From assembly GCA_008501825.1 (NCBI GenBank), contig QQUA01000002.1, positions 358,695-422,694 of the forward strand: a DNA stretch of 64,000 bases. Direction: 5' to 3'. Both the position numbers and the translations under genes were made by a program. The DNA is from Planctomycetota bacterium (GTDB taxonomy: Bacteria; Planctomycetota; UBA1135). Position 1 is the first letter of the stretch; every line of letters begins with the position of its first letter. Positions 43,532-54,632 of the stretch are shown one piece after another. The notes under the pieces were generated by a model. That model ran no database searches and was not told the DNA's origin. It saw nothing but the letters and a program-made list of their open reading frames with translations.

Positions 43532-44200
43532 TCAGTAGTGGCACACCGCGCAGTCCACGGATGGATTCGTGGCGCCCGGATCATTCGACGCGCCATCGCC
43601 GGGTAGCGTGGAGCGTTTGGTTTGCCGGTGGCAATCCATGCACCAGCCCATGCTGAGAGAATGCTCTTGGCGAGCCCTTTCCATGGCTTGCACGGGACCA
43701 TGGCAAGATTGACAAGCAACACCTCCCGCCACGTGAACCCGGTGGTCGAAATACACGTGATCCGGGAGCCGGTGAATTCGAACCCATGGAATGGACTCGG
43801 CAAGCTGTCCTTCCAAAGGCTCGCCATCCGCATTGATTCCGGCTGCCTGGTAGATCTTTTCGATTTCCGAAGAAAGCAGCGGCCGTTCTTCTCTTCCCTC
43901 CGCTTCCGCAGCCGCCTTCTCCAGGAAGATGTCATCCAAATTGGCTTTCACGTGAAGGTGGCAGTTGAGACAGAGTTCCACCGGAGGAATTCCGGCATGC
44001 CGACTTTTTCGAGCGCCGTAGTGGCAAAACAAGCAATCCATCTTCAACTCACCGGCGTGCAGCCGGTGAGAGAAGGCGATGGGCTGTTCCGGTGAGTAAC
44101 CACGATCATTGCCGGGCATTCTTAAATCGGAGGCGCTGATGAGCGTCATCAGGCCAAGTCCGATGGCGACAACCAAGAACAATCGAAGGCTTTGGAACAT
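43532..44200 (-). CDS. actA: Alternative complex III pentahaem cytochrome ActA
   Basis: 222 residues with an N-terminal membrane anchor (about 7-22). Five CxxCH sites: C56-H60, C77-H81, C163-H167, C187-H191, and C217-H221, the last only one residue from the end. P-I-A-F-S-H-R-L-H-A-G near residue 40 supplies likely distal His ligands. This is the expected pentahaem ActA. It starts 6 bp after the stop of the second narK gene, so the act genes continue the nar transcript without a break. Confidence 0.93.
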   Translation of the reverse strand: MFQSLRLFLVVAIGLGLMTLISASDLRMPGNDRGYSPEQPIAFSHRLHAGELKMDCLFCHYGARKSRHAGIPPVELCLNCHLHVKANLDDIFLEKAAAEAEGREERPLLSSEIEKIYQAAGINADGEPLEGQLAESIPWVRIHRLPDHVYFDHRVHVAGGVACQSCHGPVQAMERARQEHSLSMGWCMDCHRQTKRSTLPGDGASNDPGATNPSVDCAVCHY

Positions 44201-44206
44201 GGTCGA

Positions 44207-45823
44207 TCAGCAGGGGATTTCGGCGTTTTTCCGGGCGTAGAACCACCAGTTGACCACCAGACAGCTCAAGTAGTAGGCGGCGAATCCGTACAGGGCGTAC
44301 TCGGGAGTACCGGCTTCGATCTGGGTGGCGAAAATCTTCGGAATCAGGAAAGCCCCGTAAGCCGCCACCGCGGAGGTCCAGCCCAGAACGGGTCCGGCCT
44401 GCTCCTTGGAAAAGATGATCGGAATCATCCGGAAGGTGGAGCCGTTGCCGATGCCGGTGGTCACGAAGAGAAGCAGGAACAGGCCCAAGAACGGCCCGAA
44501 GTATTGCTGCGGCTCCGGCGAAGCATTGGCCAAGCTCACGAAATAGCCGCAACCGATGGTCGCCCCGATCATGATGATGGTGTCCCAGTGAGTCACCCGG
44601 GCACCGCCGACCCGGTCGGAGAGCCACCCCCCCAACGGGCGAATCAGAGCTCCAACGAAGGCTCCCAACCAAGCATAAGAAAAGGCATCAATGGCGTTCG
44701 GATTTACCAGCGCTTCGGCCAGTGCATTGCCGTTTTCATCGACCCGGATGTAGCCGAAGACGTCTTTGATCAGCTTGGGAAAGGCGTTGGCGTAGCCGAT
44801 GAATGACCCAAAGGTCATGGTGTACAGCCACGTCATGATCCAATTGTGCTTGTTGCTGAAAATCTGAAATTGATTGTCCAGGTTTTCCCGGGTTTCCTTC
44901 GGGGTCAACTTCTTCATGACCAATAAGGTCACGGAGATGGCGACCACGAGGATCACGAAAATCTTCAGCAAGACCGGGAAAGCCCCCCAATCGACCATGA
45001 GCAAAGTGACGGCAACCGCTGCACCGACGAATCCCAGGGTTTCAAGCCACAAGTATTTGCCGATCGCCGAAGAGGTGGTGCCGAACTTGTGCTGCGGAAG
45101 GTTGTTCATAAACAGGAAGGCCAGGATTCCCATAAAGCCGAGAATCGGCACCCAAACCAAACCTGCATTCTGCAACCAGACCTGCTTTTCGCCCAGGGTG
45201 TAGGGATCTCCTCCAAAGAGCCCGAAAGTAATCACCCAAGGGATGGTGAACTGCATCACGCTGACGCCGAGATTTCCAAGCCCGGCGTTCAATCCCAAGG
45301 ACAACCCTTGCATCTTCTTTGGAAAGAAGAAACTGATGTTGGACATCGAGGAGGCGAAAGCACCGCCGCCCATTCCAGACAGGCCGGCGAGAACGACAAA
45401 GGTCATAAACGGCGTGTCCGGATTGCTCAAAGCCAATCCGGCCCCCAAAGCGGGCAGGATCAGCAACAGGCTGGTCATGAACTTTACGTTTCGACCGCCG
45501 CAAATGGCGATCATAAAGGAGTTTGGAATCCGCAAAGTGGCCCCGGCCAAACCGGCCACCGCCGGTAGGGTATAAAGCAAGGCTTTATACGCCGCGCCGG
45601 TCAGCGTTTCTCCTCCATTGCCGAAGGTAAAGTTAAACAAACTCGCGTCCGAATCGTGGAGCGCTTGCATGCGCACCACGATCATTCCCCAATAAAGCCA
45701 CACGGAAAATCCGAGCAGCAGATTGGGGATGGAAATCCACAAGTTACGATTCGCGTGGCGCTTTCCTTCTGATTTCCAGAAGGATTCATCTTCGACGTCC
45801 CAACGATCTAAGGTGCGAGTCAT
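44207..45823 (-). CDS. narK: Nitrate/nitrite transporter, NarK family (second copy)
   Basis: 538 residues, 12 membrane segments, major facilitator superfamily. The nitrate signatures are visible: A-G-L-S-G-M-G-G-G-A-F-A-S-S-M in helix 5 and G-I-G-N-G-S-T-F-R-M-I-P in helix 11, the latter matching the NNP-family G-x-G-N/T-G-S motif. R-I-P-N-S-F near residue 100 supplies a substrate-binding Arg. An extra cytoplasmic N-terminus (W-D-V-E-D-E-S-F-W) is present. It is likely a nitrate/nitrite exchanger or nitrite exporter paired with the other NarK, as two-copy nar operons usually show. Confidence 0.92.
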   Translation of the reverse strand: MTRTLDRWDVEDESFWKSEGKRHANRNLWISIPNLLLGFSVWLYWGMIVVRMQALHDSDASLFNFTFGNGGETLTGAAYKALLYTLPAVAGLAGATLRIPNSFMIAICGGRNVKFMTSLLLILPALGAGLALSNPDTPFMTFVVLAGLSGMGGGAFASSMSNISFFFPKKMQGLSLGLNAGLGNLGVSVMQFTIPWVITFGLFGGDPYTLGEKQVWLQNAGLVWVPILGFMGILAFLFMNNLPQHKFGTTSSAIGKYLWLETLGFVGAAVAVTLLMVDWGAFPVLLKIFVILVVAISVTLLVMKKLTPKETRENLDNQFQIFSNKHNWIMTWLYTMTFGSFIGYANAFPKLIKDVFGYIRVDENGNALAEALVNPNAIDAFSYAWLGAFVGALIRPLGGWLSDRVGGARVTHWDTIIMIGATIGCGYFVSLANASPEPQQYFGPFLGLFLLLFVTTGIGNGSTFRMIPIIFSKEQAGPVLGWTSAVAAYGAFLIPKIFATQIEAGTPEYALYGFAAYYLSCLVVNWWFYARKNAEIPC

Positions 45824-45835
45824 GGGGTAACCAGG

Positions 45836-47338
45836 TCAGGAAGTGACGGCTTCAGGGGTCTCGGCAACATCGGCTTCCGGCGCTTCATCGTGGTGATGAT
45901 CGGCGAAGGATCCCTTAGGTTCCTTGAGAAGCTGAGAGGCCAGGGCACAAACCACGGCTGAACCGCAGATCGTGAGGAAGAAAGTCGAAGGCTTGGCGAC
46001 GATGCTGAACACGGTGAGAAAGACCACCGCCCCAACGTTCCCGTATGCGCCGACCATTCCGGCGATTTGCCCGGTCACGCGCTTTTTCACCAGCGGCACG
46101 ATGGCATAGACGGCTCCTTCTCCCGCTTGCACGAAGAAGGAACAGAACATGGTGAAAACGACTGCCAAGGGTACCGGCCAGGCACTGTTCATGCGGCTCA
46201 TAATGAAGTAGCCGATGGACAGGCCTACCAGCAGCGTGGTCAGAGTTCTTCTCCGCGAACCCAATCGGTCCGACATGAATCCGCCCATCGGCCGGGCGAA
46301 CAAGTTCATAAAGGCAAAAGAAGCTCCAATTACGCCGGCCGCTTGCGGGGTGAGCTCCCAAGTTTCCTGATAGAACTTCGGCAGCATGGAAACCACTGCA
46401 AGCTCGGAACCGAAGGTTACGAAGTAAGCAAGGTCCAAGATCGCCACTTGGCGGAATTCCCATTTGTCGTTTTCGTCATAACCTTCCCGGAGGTGAGGAG
46501 CGTTGACCGACCAAGCCTTCCACGCTTGGAAACAAAGAATGGCGACCAGTAATCCGTAAATGACGTGGGCACCTTGAGTCGGAAGGAATCCGACGCTGTG
46601 GAGCTTCCAATTCAGCAAACCCAATGCGAACAACATTGGAATTTGCATGAGGATGAGCCCGTAAAGAGATGACCAGGAGGTCACCTCCATGGCTCCGCCA
46701 CGTTTGGGCCGGTGATAGACTTTTCCTGGAGGCGTATCGGTTACCGACGCGTAATAGATGAAGCCATAGATCAAGCAGGTCGCACCCGTAAACACGATGG
46801 CCCAACGCCAGCCGTTTTCTCCTCCGAAAATATTCAAAGCGAGAATCGGCAGCAGCATCGCCGAGGCGGCGGATCCGAAGTTTCCGAAGCCGCCGTAAAT
46901 GCCCTCCGCTTCCCCCACATCCTTGGGCGGGAACCACTCCGCAACCATGCGAATGCCGATCACGAATCCGGCGCCGATGACACCCAAGAGCAAACGAGAG
47001 ATCACCGCTTGCAGCATCGTGTTCGAGGTGGCGAACACGAAACATGGAATGGACATCACGATCAGCAGGCCGGAATAAACCTTTCTTGGCCCAAATTTGT
47101 CCAGCAGCATACCGATAATGATGCGAGCCGGGATGGTCAGGGCCACGTTGCAGATCAGAAGGATTTTAATGTTCTGATCCGTCAACCATTCCATGTTCGC
47201 CTTCATCGTGGTGGCCAACGGCGCCATGTTGAACCACGCCATGAAGGTCAGGAAGAAAGCAAACCACGTCATGTGAAGGACCTTGTAAGGCCCTTTAAAT
47301 GACAGCCACTGAAGCGGATTAAAGCGCTTTTTGCTCAT
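45836..47338 (-). CDS. narK: Nitrate/nitrite transporter, NarK family (first copy)
   Basis: 500 residues, 12 membrane segments. N-terminal F-M-A-W-F-N-M-A-P-L and I-P-A-R-I-I-I-G are typical of the NNP nitrate porters; G-I-Y-G-G-F-G-N-F-G-S-A-A-S-A is the helix-5 nitrate signature and F-V-Q-A-G-E-G-A-V-Y-A-I-V-P the helix-11 counterpart. It is 12 bp from narI and 12 bp from the next narK. The sequences of the two copies are quite different, which fits separate uptake and exchange roles. The C-terminus is His/Glu-rich. Confidence 0.92.
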   Translation of the reverse strand: MSKKRFNPLQWLSFKGPYKVLHMTWFAFFLTFMAWFNMAPLATTMKANMEWLTDQNIKILLICNVALTIPARIIIGMLLDKFGPRKVYSGLLIVMSIPCFVFATSNTMLQAVISRLLLGVIGAGFVIGIRMVAEWFPPKDVGEAEGIYGGFGNFGSAASAMLLPILALNIFGGENGWRWAIVFTGATCLIYGFIYYASVTDTPPGKVYHRPKRGGAMEVTSWSSLYGLILMQIPMLFALGLLNWKLHSVGFLPTQGAHVIYGLLVAILCFQAWKAWSVNAPHLREGYDENDKWEFRQVAILDLAYFVTFGSELAVVSMLPKFYQETWELTPQAAGVIGASFAFMNLFARPMGGFMSDRLGSRRRTLTTLLVGLSIGYFIMSRMNSAWPVPLAVVFTMFCSFFVQAGEGAVYAIVPLVKKRVTGQIAGMVGAYGNVGAVVFLTVFSIVAKPSTFFLTICGSAVVCALASQLLKEPKGSFADHHHDEAPEADVAETPEAVTS

Positions 47339-47350
47339 TTTCGCTGGCGA

Positions 47351-48040
47351 TTACTTTCCAGAACGGACTTTGGTGCGATCGTAGTTCCAAAGGACGACCT
47401 GCGTCCTGCGCCAGAGGTAATGGTTCGGCACTACCAGAACGTGCACCAAGCGGGTAAACGGGAAGAAACCGATCAACAGGAAGGCATTGATGACGTGGAT
47501 CTTCACCGCCAAAGGCATGGCCGCCATGTACTGGACCTGAGGATCCAAGCGGGCCAGGGACCAAAGCCAGGGAGAAGCATTGGAGGCAAACCAGGAGCTT
47601 CCCCAATTGCTGTATACGGCCACATAAATTCCAGAAACGATTTGAACTGTGAGGAGCAGGTATACGACTAAGTCCCCCACCGTTGTGACCTTTCGGATTT
47701 TCTTGCTGCTCAGCCTCCGGGAAATCAAGTTGAGCAAGCCGACCAAGCTAAGCAGGGCAAGGGCCAGGCCGGAAATTTCCAGAATGTAAAGCCGTAGCGG
47801 AGCGGAGTTCCAGGACAGCACGGCTTTAGGAAACACCACGCCCACGAAATGGAACGCGAGAACCGCCATGAGCCCGTAATGGAAGGGGACCGATCCCCAA
47901 AAGTGCCTCTTGTTCTCCAGAAACTGGGAAGACAGGGTGGAGTAAGAAGAAGCTCTTTGCCGATAGCGTTGAATCGTCACCAGCAGGAAGCAACTGATGG
48001 CGAGATAAGGAACCACGGCGAACAGCAGGAAGTCGTTCAT
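47351..48040 (-). CDS. narI: Respiratory nitrate reductase gamma subunit (cytochrome b)
   Basis: 229 residues, five membrane helices. Histidines positioned as haem b ligands occur in V-P-F-H-Y-G, F-H-F-V-G, K-I-H-V-I-N-A and L-V-H-V-L. NarI takes electrons from quinol at the outer face of the membrane and passes them through two b haems to NarH. The stop is 12 bp from narK; the start overlaps narJ by 4 bp. Confidence 0.92.
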   Translation of the reverse strand: MNDFLLFAVVPYLAISCFLLVTIQRYRQRASSYSTLSSQFLENKRHFWGSVPFHYGLMAVLAFHFVGVVFPKAVLSWNSAPLRLYILEISGLALALLSLVGLLNLISRRLSSKKIRKVTTVGDLVVYLLLTVQIVSGIYVAVYSNWGSSWFASNASPWLWSLARLDPQVQYMAAMPLAVKIHVINAFLLIGFFPFTRLVHVLVVPNHYLWRRTQVVLWNYDRTKVRSGK

Positions 48041-48621
48041 GCTTTTTCTCCACTAGGAAGCTTCGAGCACCATCCCTTGACCGTTCCCTCGGCCAAGAGC
48101 AACAGGGAGTGATAGGGATTCCCTTGGGATTCCAAGGCTTTGCAAATCTTCTCCAAGGCCGGTCCAACTACGACCATGACCTGGCTTCTCTCTTCGAAAT
48201 CAAGCGGGTGGCAGAGAAGCCGCATCAAACAGTGCAAGTGATCCGGAAGTAATCCGAATTCAGGTTCGTTCCAGCGTTCAAGAGCCACCCGCATCTTCAC
48301 CAGAAAGGCGCCGCGGTCGTAACTCTCTCCAAAGACGTGCCAACCGCACTCCAAGGCGCAATCGGCAGCGTAATCAAAGGTTCCGGTATAAACTTCCTCA
48401 AGACTGGAAAGGGAAGACTGCCGCACGTACTCGGCAAACTTCTCCGCTTGGGGCTGATGTTCGGGCAAATGCTCGGTGACCAACTCCAGAACGCCTTCCA
48501 CTCTCGAATGGATTTTCTCGTCCGGGTATTGGCAGAGATCTGCAACTTCTCGGACAAGTCGGTGCAAGCCTTCGGTTTCCGGCCGCGCCACGGAATCGTG
48601 CGAAACTTGGGTATCAGACAC
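48037..48621 (-). CDS. narJ: Nitrate reductase assembly chaperone NarJ
   Basis: 194 residues, helical, TorD/NarJ family: L-C-Q-Y-P-D near residue 32, Y-V-R-Q-S-S-L-S-S-L-E-E-V-Y-T-G-T-F-D and P-D-H-L-H-C-L-M-R-L-L are the conserved segments. It assists cofactor insertion into NarG and is not part of the final enzyme. It overlaps narI by 4 bp and narH by 8 bp. Confidence 0.92.
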   Translation of the reverse strand: MSDTQVSHDSVARPETEGLHRLVREVADLCQYPDEKIHSRVEGVLELVTEHLPEHQPQAEKFAEYVRQSSLSSLEEVYTGTFDYAADCALECGWHVFGESYDRGAFLVKMRVALERWNEPEFGLLPDHLHCLMRLLCHPLDFEERSQVMVVVGPALEKICKALESQGNPYHSLLLLAEGTVKGWCSKLPSGEKA

Positions 48622-50101
48622 GGAACGGCGCCTCCCTGAACCCGAAACCGGATTCTTGCTTGTGCTTCATGGGGTCGCGCATGGCCTCAATCGCCTGCTC
48701 CCTCTGGCTCGGCGGAATGATGAACCTTTGATCGAAGTTGGCCAAGGAGGTTAGGCGATAAATTTGATCCGCTTCTTCCACACTGCAATCGGCTTCAGCC
48801 AGGGCGCGCTTGGCCAGGCTTTCCGGGACATCGCCAACGGTCAGGTGCCGCCGCAACAACCGGACGGCGTACTGCTTCCGCAGGGCGTACCGAACTTTTC
48901 CGGTGTTGCCCGCCGCGAACAGCTTGCTCAAGAATTCCATCGGAATCCTCGCCCTTTCCACGTCCGAGAACAATTGATCCGACTCCACGCGAACCGCTTG
49001 GTCATTCGAAGACGAAATGACCGGGCTCAGCGGCGGCACGTAGAAGAGCATCGGCAGAGTTCGGAACTCCGCGTGCAAGGGCAAAGCAATTTTCCATTGC
49101 TTCACGAACCGATAGACCGGCGATTCCTTGGCGGATTCGACCACGCTGCTGGGAATTCCGTTTTCCAGGGCGGCCGCTTCGACTTCCGGATCGTTGGGAT
49201 CCAGAATCAAGTTCCGGAAACCGTCCACCAAGTCGTACTCGTCCAACTTGGCGACGTCCGGAATCTTCTCCGCGTCATAAAGCAAGTTTCCGAGATAGCG
49301 GATTCTTCCGACGCAGGAGTGGAAGCAAGCCGGAGCTTGGCCGGTTTCCACTCTCGGATAGCAGAGAATGCACTTTTCGGATTTTCCGGTGGACCAGTTG
49401 AAGTAGACCTTCTTGTAAGGGCAGGCGGAAATACAGGAACGCCACGCCCGGCAACGTTTCTGATTGACCAGCACGATGCCGTCTTCGCCACGCTTGTACA
49501 AGGCGCCCGACGGGCACGAAGCCACGCAGGCAGGGTTCAAGCAATGGTTGCAAATTCTGGGAATGTAAAAGAACGCCAGCCTCTGGATCTCGAACATCTG
49601 CTGCCTGACGTGGGCCGGCAGGCCTTCCAGATTGACGTCGTTTTCCGCATATACCGGCGATCCCCCCAGGTCATCGTCCCAGTTGGGACCGGATTCAATG
49701 TCGAGATACTCGCCGGTAATCATGGACACCGGCATGGCGGTGGGCTGATCTTCCGCCTCAGGGCCGTTGAAAAGATCTTGAAAGCGGTAGGTCCACGGTT
49801 CGTAATAATCCTCCATGCTGGGCATGCTCGGATTGTGGAACATGTTGAATACCACTCGCCCAGGGCCGGTGGACTTCAAACGGAGTTTTCCGTTGTGAAC
49901 TTCCCAGCCTCCCTTGTAATTCACCTGGTCTTCCCAACGTGTCGGATAGCCGGCTCCCGGCTTGGTCTCCACGTTGTTCCACCACATGTATTCGGTGCCT
50001 TCCCGATCGGTCCAAATATTTTTGCAGGCAATGCTGCAGGTGTGGCACCCAATGCATTTATCCAGGTGAAACACCATCGAGACTTGTGAGCGAACGTCCA
50101 T
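48614..50101 (-). CDS. narH: Respiratory nitrate reductase beta subunit (iron-sulphur)
   Basis: 495 residues. The first cluster is bound by C16-I-G-C19-H-T-C22-S-I-A-C26; further groups follow at C-N-H-C-L-N-P-A-C-V-A-S-C-P, C-R-A-W-R-S-C-I-S-A-C-P (with Trp in place of one Cys, the usual signature of the [3Fe-4S] cluster), and C-I-L-C-Y-P. It carries electrons from NarI to NarG on the cytoplasmic face. GGAG lies upstream of the ATG. It is 21 bp after narG. Confidence 0.94.
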   Translation of the reverse strand: MDVRSQVSMVFHLDKCIGCHTCSIACKNIWTDREGTEYMWWNNVETKPGAGYPTRWEDQVNYKGGWEVHNGKLRLKSTGPGRVVFNMFHNPSMPSMEDYYEPWTYRFQDLFNGPEAEDQPTAMPVSMITGEYLDIESGPNWDDDLGGSPVYAENDVNLEGLPAHVRQQMFEIQRLAFFYIPRICNHCLNPACVASCPSGALYKRGEDGIVLVNQKRCRAWRSCISACPYKKVYFNWSTGKSEKCILCYPRVETGQAPACFHSCVGRIRYLGNLLYDAEKIPDVAKLDEYDLVDGFRNLILDPNDPEVEAAALENGIPSSVVESAKESPVYRFVKQWKIALPLHAEFRTLPMLFYVPPLSPVISSSNDQAVRVESDQLFSDVERARIPMEFLSKLFAAGNTGKVRYALRKQYAVRLLRRHLTVGDVPESLAKRALAEADCSVEEADQIYRLTSLANFDQRFIIPPSQREQAIEAMRDPMKHKQESGFGFREAPFRV

Positions 50102-50122
50102 GCTTTGTGTTCTCCTCGTGGA

Positions 50123-53100
50123 TTACCAGGTCAACTCGGGAAGTTTGCGAACCAGAATGTGGGTGTCCCGGTTGCAACCGGTCGGTCCCCAGTAATTGAA
50201 GTGATAGGTGAACTGGCCGTAGCCCCCGACCATTAGGTTGGGCTTTAATCGGGTGCGGATCAGGCTGTTGTGCCCGCCGGCCCTCCGGTATCCCCGAAGC
50301 GGAGATTTCGGTACCGAATAAGTTCGCTCCGGCGAGTGATAGATGATGCAAACCCCTCTCGGGATTCGAGCGCTCACCGCCGCCCGAGTGACCACGACGC
50401 CGTGGTCGTTGTGAACTTCCACCCAATCGTTGTCGTCGATGCCGATGGACTCTGCATCCTTGTCGTTGATCCAGAACGGATCCACGCCACGGGAAAGGGT
50501 GAACATCCGCTGGTTATCACCATAGGTGGAGTGAATGTGCCATTTCCCGTGAGGCGTCAAGTAGTTCAGCATCAAGGTTTTCTCACCCGGCTTGCTGAAC
50601 TTCATGTCCGCGTATTCATCCGGTGTCGGCCTCGGCTTATACGTCGGCAGGTTCTCACCGAACTGGATGTATCCGGGATGGTCGAGGTAGAAATGCTGCC
50701 TGCCGGTCAACGTCCGCCAGGGCACCAATCGCTCCCGGTTGTAGGTGAAGGGCGCGTAAGTCCTCCCCTCGTCAATCAACCCGGACCACATCGGGCTGTT
50801 CAAAAGCCGCCGGGGCTGGGCCAGCAGATCTTGGTAGGTCAACCGGACGCCGCGATTCTTCTCGGCTAGATCGGTCAAGGTCAAGCCGACCTTTTCCTCC
50901 ATTCCTTTGTAGGAGCGGTAAGCCAGCTCGCCGTTGGTCACCGTCGCCATGCGAAGGACCTTGTCGGCGGCATCTTCAGCATCCTTGATGCTCGGATACT
51001 TCTCCCCTTCGATCACGTTGGTCGGCCCTTGCTCCACCATCGCGTCGTAGAAGTCATCGACCTTGTAATGGGTTCCGTGGGCCCCCAAGCCACCTTCCCG
51101 GACGTTCTTGCCGTAGGAGGTGAACATGTCGTAGACCTTGGAATAATCCCTTTGCACGACTTTGATGTCGGGCATGGTTTTGCCGGGGATCGGCTCGCAC
51201 TCGCCTCGGCTCCAATCAAGGATGGAGGGCTGGGCGATTTCAGCAGGCGTGTCGTGAGCCAGCGGCACAGCAACCACGTCTTCCCGCTTTCCGGGAAGAT
51301 GTTTGGCTGCCAAGGTGCTGAATTTCTCAGCGATCGCCCGGAAAATGTCCCAATCGGACTTGGATTCCCAACAAGGAGGCACGGCTTCCGCCAACGGGTG
51401 GATGAAGCTGTGCATGTCGGTGGAGTTCAAATCCGCTTTTTCATACCAAGTCGCCGCCGGCAGGACGATGTCGGAATAAAGCGCCGAAGTATCCATGCGG
51501 AAGTTCAAATCCACCACAAGATCCAACTTGCCGCTGGGAGCCTTGTCGTGCCAAATCACTTCCCGAACTTGATCCGCCGCTTCGTCGGCAGAGATCTTGT
51601 TGTTATGAGTTCCCAGATAATGATCCAAGAAATACTCGTGACCCTTGGCCGAAGACATCAAGGCGTTTCCGCGCCAAATGAACCACACTCTGGGCCAGTT
51701 GGCTTCCAAATCCGGATCCTCGATCGAGAACTGCAAATCACCGGACTTCAACTTTTGAACCACGTAATCGGCGATTCCGGCCCCGCCTTCGGCTCCGGCC
51801 TGCTTGGCTTCTTCAGCCAGTTCCAGTGAGTTTCGATCGAACTGGGGGTAGAAAGGAAGCCAGCCGTTTTTGACCGCCCTTACGTTGACGTCCACGGTAT
51901 GGCCTTCCGCCAAGGATCCCGGAGGCTGGTTGGGCGGAACGGTGTGGTAATCCCGGAACGACTTTTCGTAGCGCCACTGATCGCTGTGGACGTAGTGCCA
52001 ACTGGGTGCGTTTTGCAACCGCGAAGGGCCGTACCAGTCCTTGGCCAGAGCAATGCTGGCCCAAGACTCCATGGGAGCCAATTTTTCCTGGCCGACGTAA
52101 TGGGCCAAGCCGCCGCCGTTGGTTCCAACGCAACCGCAGAACATGAGGGCGTGAATGGCCGCGCGGTACATCAAATTGGCGTGGTACCAGTGATTGATCC
52201 CGGCACCGATGATCACCGTGCATTTCCCGCCGGTATGGTCAGCGGTCGTAGCCCATTCCCGAGCGAAACGGATCAGGGTACTGCGATCAATCCCGGTATA
52301 GCGCTCGGCCCAGGCCGGCGTGTAAACCGCGTCTTCGTCGTAATCCGCCGGATACTCGCCGGGCAGCCCGCGACCGACGCCATATTGAGCCATCATCAGG
52401 TCGTACACCGTGGTGACGATGACTTCGCCTTCGGTGGTCATGACCTTTCGCGCCGGAACCCCGCGCACGCGGCATTGAGCTTCGGCGAAATCGTCAAATT
52501 CCACTTGGGCGACGACGTCGTTTTCTTCCAAGAAAGTAAGTTCGGCATCGATCTCGCTGCCGTCCTTGCCGTCCTTGGCCAATAGATTCCATTTGCCTTT
52601 TTCTTTGCCCCAGCGGAAACCGGAACTACCCATCGGCATCTTGGCCTTACCTTCGGTCCGGTCCCACTGCAGGAATTTCCACTCTCCGTGTTCTTCCTCT
52701 TCATACTCGGCAAGCCGGCCGGCTCTCAACATTTGGCCGGCACGCCAGTTGTCCCCGTTTTGGTGAAGTTCCACCAAGTAAGGGCAATCGGTGTAGGTCC
52801 GAACGTAATCTAAAAAGAACGGAGTTTTCTGCTGATGATGGAATTCATTCAGGATGACGTGATTCACCCCCATCCACCAAGCCCCATCCTGGCCGGCGTT
52901 CAGAGAAATCCACTCATCCGCATATTTGGAAACCTGGCTGAAGTCCGGCGAAAAGACCACCATTTTCGATCCGTTGTGGCGGGCTTCCGCAGCGAAGTGG
53001 ACGTCCGGGGTCCGGGTCATATTCAAATTGGCACCCATAATCGCCAGGAACTTGGCGTTGTACCAATCGGCCGACTCGTTGACGTCGGTTTGCTCCCCCC

Positions 53101-53761
53101 AAGTTTCGGGAGAAGCATTCGGCAAGTCGCAGTACCAGTCGTAAAAGGAGAGTGAAATCCCTCCGATCAATTGCATCAAACGGGAACCGGCGGCATAGCT
53201 GATCATCGACATGGCCGGAATCGGCGAGAAGCCGGCAATTCGATCCGGGCCATACTTCTTGATGGTGGAAATTTGGGCCGCGGCCATGATCTCCAACACG
53301 GTTTCCCAACTTGTTCGGCGGAAACCTCCTTTACCCCGTGCCCGCTGATACCGCGCCCTCTTGTCCGGATCCTTTTGCAAAGCCTGCCAGGCTTCGACCG
53401 GATCCTCGTGCTCCGCCTTGGCTTCGCGCCACAAATCCAGCAGAGCGCCGCGAATGGTCGGATACTTCACCCGCAGGGGGCTGTACAAGTACCAGGAATA
53501 GGAAATGCCACGCTGGCAACCGCGAGGTTCATACCCCGGGCTGTTCTTGTCAATCTCCGGATAATCCAGAGCTTGCATTTCCCAAGCGACGATGCCGTCC
53601 TTGACGTGAATGTTCCACGAACACGAACCGGTACAGTTCACACCGTGGGTGCTTCGCACCACCTTGTCGAACTGCCAACGATTGCGGTAGAACTCCTCCC
53701 AGGAACGGGTTTTGGGCTCGATTCCGTCCTCGAAGTATCGGTAATTTCCGTTCAAGCTCAT
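50123..53761 (-). CDS. narG: Respiratory nitrate reductase alpha subunit (molybdenum)
   Basis: 1212 residues, full length. No Tat signal, so the active site faces the cytoplasm. The FS0 cluster ligands H39-x3-C43-x3-C47 and C82 are present, and Asp226 in G-E-Q-T-D-V is the molybdenum ligand as in E. coli NarG. It reduces nitrate to nitrite with bis-MGD. The start overlaps narC by 4 bp (ATGA), so the cytochrome and the reductase are translationally coupled. Confidence 0.95.
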   Translation of the reverse strand: MSLNGNYRYFEDGIEPKTRSWEEFYRNRWQFDKVVRSTHGVNCTGSCSWNIHVKDGIVAWEMQALDYPEIDKNSPGYEPRGCQRGISYSWYLYSPLRVKYPTIRGALLDLWREAKAEHEDPVEAWQALQKDPDKRARYQRARGKGGFRRTSWETVLEIMAAAQISTIKKYGPDRIAGFSPIPAMSMISYAAGSRLMQLIGGISLSFYDWYCDLPNASPETWGEQTDVNESADWYNAKFLAIMGANLNMTRTPDVHFAAEARHNGSKMVVFSPDFSQVSKYADEWISLNAGQDGAWWMGVNHVILNEFHHQQKTPFFLDYVRTYTDCPYLVELHQNGDNWRAGQMLRAGRLAEYEEEEHGEWKFLQWDRTEGKAKMPMGSSGFRWGKEKGKWNLLAKDGKDGSEIDAELTFLEENDVVAQVEFDDFAEAQCRVRGVPARKVMTTEGEVIVTTVYDLMMAQYGVGRGLPGEYPADYDEDAVYTPAWAERYTGIDRSTLIRFAREWATTADHTGGKCTVIIGAGINHWYHANLMYRAAIHALMFCGCVGTNGGGLAHYVGQEKLAPMESWASIALAKDWYGPSRLQNAPSWHYVHSDQWRYEKSFRDYHTVPPNQPPGSLAEGHTVDVNVRAVKNGWLPFYPQFDRNSLELAEEAKQAGAEGGAGIADYVVQKLKSGDLQFSIEDPDLEANWPRVWFIWRGNALMSSAKGHEYFLDHYLGTHNNKISADEAADQVREVIWHDKAPSGKLDLVVDLNFRMDTSALYSDIVLPAATWYEKADLNSTDMHSFIHPLAEAVPPCWESKSDWDIFRAIAEKFSTLAAKHLPGKREDVVAVPLAHDTPAEIAQPSILDWSRGECEPIPGKTMPDIKVVQRDYSKVYDMFTSYGKNVREGGLGAHGTHYKVDDFYDAMVEQGPTNVIEGEKYPSIKDAEDAADKVLRMATVTNGELAYRSYKGMEEKVGLTLTDLAEKNRGVRLTYQDLLAQPRRLLNSPMWSGLIDEGRTYAPFTYNRERLVPWRTLTGRQHFYLDHPGYIQFGENLPTYKPRPTPDEYADMKFSKPGEKTLMLNYLTPHGKWHIHSTYGDNQRMFTLSRGVDPFWINDKDAESIGIDDNDWVEVHNDHGVVVTRAAVSARIPRGVCIIYHSPERTYSVPKSPLRGYRRAGGHNSLIRTRLKPNLMVGGYGQFTYHFNYWGPTGCNRDTHILVRKLPELTW

Positions 53762-54600
53762 CGCTTGGATTTCTCCACTAGGGGCTTACGAGTAGCCCGG
53801 TACCGGTTCCGCCAAAGCAGGTCGAGAATGACGAAGGCAACCGCCGTAGAACCCAACCCTGCCAACACGAAGGGGAAAGAATTGGCCGGAGCTTCTTCAT
53901 GGCCCGCTTCGGCGGTTTCTTTCAAGAATGCAACCAGAGCTAAAACTTCTTCCCCGTCCAACGGGTGCTTTTGAAATACGGGCGCCATGACCTCGGAAGG
54001 CGGGGCGCTCAACCAGGAAGCCAGAGGTTTTCTGCCTTCCAGCCGGGCGTACACCGACGTTAGATCGGGTCCCAGTTGACCGCCCCCAAGGCCGGTCAAT
54101 CCGTGGACGGCGTGACAGGACAAGCAAGAAGGAGCACCGTTTTGAAACCGCTCCCCGCCTTCAAACAAAGCTTTGCCCAGATCGACGTCCTCTTGCGTCA
54201 GCGGTCGTTCCGAAATTTGCAAACCGGCGAATTGAGATTTTTCCAACTCCGATTCAAAGGCAATGAGATCCAGAAGCTTTTCCCCCATTGCCTTGGTGTA
54301 GTTGGGAATCTGGGTCATCACCTGCCCTTTGGATTCGCGCAAAAGGCGAAGGGCATATGGGTCGCCTGAATCGATCACCCCCTGAGGGTTTTCCATAAAC
54401 GCCAACAACCAAGCCCGGTCTTGGCGTTCTTCGACTCCCTTCAAATCAGGGCCGACCAGGGCTCCGCCGCCAATGGTGTGGCAACTAACGCAACTCAGTT
54501 TAAAGAGTTCGTAAGTATCTTCCGACGGCGCCTGGGCTTGAAGGACGCCACCAAAAAGGACGAAGAGCAGGGGGGAGAGGTAAAGCGGTACCGGCTTCAT
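53758..54600 (-). CDS. narC: Membrane-anchored dihaem cytochrome c of the nar operon (NarC-like)
   Basis: 280 residues. Signal peptide 1-23, then two haem c domains: C37-V-S-C40-H41 with likely axial Met95, and C159-L-S-C162-H163 with likely Met205. A C-terminal membrane helix (about 242-263) anchors it, leaving a short basic tail in the cytoplasm. In Thermus thermophilus the nar operon also begins with a dihaem cytochrome gene, narC, followed by narGHJI and narK genes; the layout here is the same. It could link quinol oxidation by alternative complex III to periplasmic acceptors, or help anchor NarGH. GGAG precedes the ATG. Confidence 0.85.
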   Translation of the reverse strand: MKPVPLYLSPLLFVLFGGVLQAQAPSEDTYELFKLSCVSCHTIGGGALVGPDLKGVEERQDRAWLLAFMENPQGVIDSGDPYALRLLRESKGQVMTQIPNYTKAMGEKLLDLIAFESELEKSQFAGLQISERPLTQEDVDLGKALFEGGERFQNGAPSCLSCHAVHGLTGLGGGQLGPDLTSVYARLEGRKPLASWLSAPPSEVMAPVFQKHPLDGEEVLALVAFLKETAEAGHEEAPANSFPFVLAGLGSTAVAFVILDLLWRNRYRATRKPLVEKSKR

Positions 54601-54632
54601 GGAACGAACTCCAACTAAGGCCGATGCCTTTC